Assembly: GCF_000812465.1 (NCBI RefSeq)
Contig: NZ_JWMA01000013.1
Location: forward strand, 1 to 46,128
Source: Cupriavidus sp. IDO
GTDB taxonomy: Bacteria > Pseudomonadota > Gammaproteobacteria > Burkholderiales > Burkholderiaceae
DNA: 46,128 bases
Direction: 5' to 3'
Under the pieces are notes generated by a model. The model did no database searches. It saw only the letters and a list, made by a program, of their open reading frames with translations, and was not told where the DNA came from. Position numbers and translations under genes: made by a program. How positions within the stretch are numbered: the stretch's first letter is position 1; every line of letters begins with the position of its first letter. Of this stretch, positions 44,249 through 46,128 are shown one piece after another.

Positions 44249-44839
44249 ATGCAACGGCGACGATTCATATTGATCTCGGCCGGATCCATGGTGGCCATCG
44301 GCGCTACCTTGCCGGCCTGCACAACCACCGGCACCTCTTCCGAGAGTGCCGCCAGCCGGGCCGATGACCGGCACAGCATCGACGCCGAAGTGGATTCCAC
44401 GCTCACCCGCCTCTACGCCTCCGCCCGTGGCTCGCATGAACTCGTCGGCAAGGCCCAGGGCGTGCTGGTCTTCCCTTCGGTGATCGCGGCAGGCTTCTGG
44501 CTTGGCGGCGAATACGGCAAAGGCTCGCTGCGCGTACGGGGCACCACGGTGGGATACTACAGTACCACCACCGGCTCCATCGGGTTCCAGTTCGGTGCGC
44601 AGTCCAAGGCCATAATCTTTCTGTTCATGACCCGTGATGCGCTCGACCGCTTCCGCAACAGCGAAGGCTGGGCAGTTGGCGGCGATGCCACCGTAGCCGT
44701 GCTTAAAGTTGGCGCCAACGGCAACATCGACTCCAACACCGCCAGCGCACCAGTCGAGGCCTTCGTGCTCACCAACAGCGGACTGATGGCGGGCGTCAGC
44801 CTCGAAGGTACCAAGGTCAGCAAGCTGGCTGCCTTGTAA
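44249..44839 (+). CDS. SYLF-domain (Ysc84-like) lipoprotein
   Basis: 196 residues. An N-terminal twin-basic leader (MQRRRFILISAGSMVAIGA) with lipobox LPAC, then the SYLF domain: KAQGVLVFPSVIAAGFWLGG, GSLRVRGTTVGYYSTTTGSIG, FQFGAQSKAIIFLFMTRDAL, GWAVGGDATVAVLKVGANG, FVLTNSGLMAGVSLEGTKVS. SYLF domains bind phosphoinositides in eukaryotes; in bacteria the exported form is uncharacterised but often sits with BON and CsbD proteins. Intact here, reduced to a 19-codon stub in copy A. ATG at 44249 with GGAGAG. Confidence 0.9.
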   Translation: MQRRRFILISAGSMVAIGATLPACTTTGTSSESAASRADDRHSIDAEVDSTLTRLYASARGSHELVGKAQGVLVFPSVIAAGFWLGGEYGKGSLRVRGTTVGYYSTTTGSIGFQFGAQSKAIIFLFMTRDALDRFRNSEGWAVGGDATVAVLKVGANGNIDSNTASAPVEAFVLTNSGLMAGVSLEGTKVSKLAAL

Positions 44840-44859
44840 CCAGCAACAGAGACGTCATC

Positions 44860-45378
44860 ATGCGTACCCTGCTCTGCCTCCGCTTCAAGAATGCCGCTTC
44901 CGCCCGGGACGGCTGGGCAAGACTGCTTCCCCTCGTCCACGCGACTGCCCATGTGACCGGCCCCTGGTTCGTGGGCCGGGGCCTGCGGCCGGTCGAGAGC
45001 TTTCCGGGCGCGGACACCACGCACACCACCTTCCGGCATGAAGGCTCGATCGCCGGCTATGCGATATTTGCCATACTTGGCCTCGCGCTGGCAGGGTATT
45101 ACGGCGACCATTCCGCCCCGCTGAGCGGCCTTACCACCTATGGCCTTGGCTTCGTGGCCTTCGGCGTCTGTGGCTGGTTCCTTGGTGCGTTGTTCGGCTC
45201 GATGTTGCCGCGACAGCGGCTGGCCCGGGCCGCTGCACTCCTGGCGCAGGATGAAATCATCATGATCGTCGGATGCAAATCCTCTGAGAAGGAAACGATC
45301 AAGACGCTGCTATACGAGCTGGGCGGGGTCAGCATTGACGAGCATGGCGACTTCTTGCCACATCTGCGCTGGACTTAG
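44860..45378 (+). CDS. Uncharacterised 172-aa membrane protein, paralog of the gene at 8387
   Basis: 172 residues with the same plan as its paralog: MRTLLCLRFKNAASARDGWA, VTGPWFVGRGL, two membrane helices (about 64-82, IAGYAIFAILGLALAGYYG; about 93-118, GFVAFGVCGWFLGALFG), and a soluble end IIMIVGCKSSEKETIKTL then VSIDEHGDFLPHLRW. Only about half of the residues match the 8387 gene, so this pair predates the recent duplication. Twenty bases after the SYLF stop, likely the same transcript. Function unknown. Confidence 0.75.
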   Translation: MRTLLCLRFKNAASARDGWARLLPLVHATAHVTGPWFVGRGLRPVESFPGADTTHTTFRHEGSIAGYAIFAILGLALAGYYGDHSAPLSGLTTYGLGFVAFGVCGWFLGALFGSMLPRQRLARAAALLAQDEIIMIVGCKSSEKETIKTLLYELGGVSIDEHGDFLPHLRWT

Positions 45379-45470
45379 CGCCCATTTCATGAAGAAGAAG
45401 GGGACGCGTTCAAGCCAGGGAAGGCTGTTGCCGGTAGGAGAATGGCCTGGTGAAAGCCAGATGTCCGCTT

Positions 45471-46128
45471 TCAGAGATGGATCAGACCTGCTGCCACGTT
45501 TACGCACAGTCCCAGTACAGCGATATTGAAGTAGAACGAGAGCACGGACTGCGCAAGTACCGCTTGGCGGATGGGCCGCGATCTCAATGCCACGTCCGAC
45601 GTCTGCGAAGTCAACGCGATCGTGAACGAGAAGTAGAGGAAGTCCCAATAATTCGGCTCAAGCGCGCTATCGGGAAAGCTGAGTGTCGGTTCGTCGGTAC
45701 GCTCCTGCGCTGAGCCGTAGTAGAGCCGCGCATAGTGCAGCGCGAACATTGTCGGAATCAGGAACCAGGCGCCGAACAGCGTCGCCACGGTGAAGGCAAG
45801 ATGCGCCAGCCCCGCGCCGAGCCCCAAATCCTTCACCGTGGCCAGTTCGAGCACGATAGCGGCAATGCTAGCGACCGCAGCAATGCAAACGACTAGCAGA
45901 AACGTCGTGGCCGTCTCGTCCTCGCGAATGGCAATTTCCCTGACCCTGTCTTGTGGCGCCCTGGCCATCAGCCACCAGATCAGCACGAGATACGACCAAA
46001 CGGCGATGTCCCAGCCGAGGACGACGCGCACTAGCCCGAAGTTTGACTCGGAGACCAAGCTAACCTGTTGAAGCGCCGAGAGATTTTTAAGCAGCAGAGG
46101 GTTGGCTACTGGGAACAGCCGGGGTCGA
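45471..46128 (-). CDS. DUF1345 membrane protein, 5' end beyond the window
   Basis: At least 218 residues. Helices: [60 protein letters not shown], then the signature [10 protein letters not shown] and [22 protein letters not shown] and a last helix [21 protein letters not shown]. This matches DUF1345. The frame stays open through the right edge ([19 protein letters not shown] precedes a TTG at 46058), and full-length relatives begin with such a region. So the true start is outside. Convergent with the 172-aa gene. Role unknown. Confidence 0.88.
   Translation of the reverse strand, partial: RPRLFPVANPLLLKNLSALQQVSLVSESNFGLVRVVLGWDIAVWSYLVLIWWLMARAPQDRVREIAIREDETATTFLLVVCIAAVASIAAIVLELATVKDLGLGAGLAHLAFTVATLFGAWFLIPTMFALHYARLYYGSAQERTDEPTLSFPDSALEPNYWDFLYFSFTIALTSQTSDVALRSRPIRQAVLAQSVLSFYFNIAVLGLCVNVAAGLIHL

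Larger units (their letters stand above)
32779..44305. repeat. Duplicated locus, copy B (direct repeat of 4243-8212, with intact glucan synthase)
   Basis: Near-identical to copy A over the Crp gene, the intergenic region, the first about 1.1 kb of the synthase gene, DUF3309, CsbD, the 83-aa protein and the lipoprotein, in the same order and orientation. It contains the full 8.6-kb synthase gene. It lacks the His-rich ORF found in copy A between the synthase remnant and DUF3309. Near-identity stops within the SYLF gene. Confidence 0.9.

Overview
The window is GC-rich DNA that looks like a betaproteobacterial (Burkholderiaceae, Cupriavidus/Ralstonia-like) chromosome or megaplasmid. That placement rests on codon use and on recognisable families (DUF1003, CsbD, DUF3309, BON and PRC-barrel proteins, the YdbH/YnbE/YdbL trio). 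No rRNA, tRNA or CRISPR array was seen.

Layout. 0.1-3.9 kb: a broken SDR fragment, a DUF1003 membrane protein, a group II intron sitting immediately downstream of a Rho-independent terminator, and a Gln/Gly-rich small protein. 4.2-8.2 kb (copy A): a Crp-family regulator, a decayed 5' piece of a cyclic beta-1,2-glucan synthase gene, a truncated His-rich exported protein, and small stress/envelope proteins (DUF3309, CsbD, an 83-aa unknown, a glycine-zipper lipoprotein, a broken SYLF gene). 9.0-10.3 kb: a complete ISL3-family insertion sequence with an exact 8-bp target duplication. 10.4-20.1 kb: a lipoprotein gene with a premature stop, a DUF2090 aldolase-like gene overlapping phosphoglucomutase, a transketolase gene with three frameshifts, BON and PRC-barrel proteins, and an AI-2E-family exporter with two compensating frameshifts. 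20.1-26.0 kb: ydbH-ynbE-ydbL, a DUF2141 protein, small unknowns and a Cys-pair repeat protein. 26.4-31.4 kb, minus strand: a probable membrane operon (SbmA/BacA-like ABC transporter, 24-aa microprotein, fatty-acid desaturase, DUF3309, cardiolipin synthase). 31.9-45.4 kb: a small unknown protein, DUF1488, then copy B of the duplicated locus with an intact 2,852-codon cyclic glucan synthase and an intact SYLF gene. The right edge holds a DUF1345 membrane protein running off the window.

Functional reading. Many genes act on the cell envelope or osmotic balance: periplasmic cyclic glucan, phosphoglucomutase (supplies glucose-1-phosphate for UDP-glucose), cardiolipin, acyl desaturation, YdbH-type lipid transport, and OsmY/CsbD/SYLF-like small proteins. 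I infer an envelope/osmotic stress island. It carries a large direct duplication (A and B about 28.5 kb apart, same orientation) in which each copy has lost different parts. Several genes between the repeats are broken, while the 8.6-kb synthase of copy B is open throughout, which suggests real decay rather than uniformly poor sequence.
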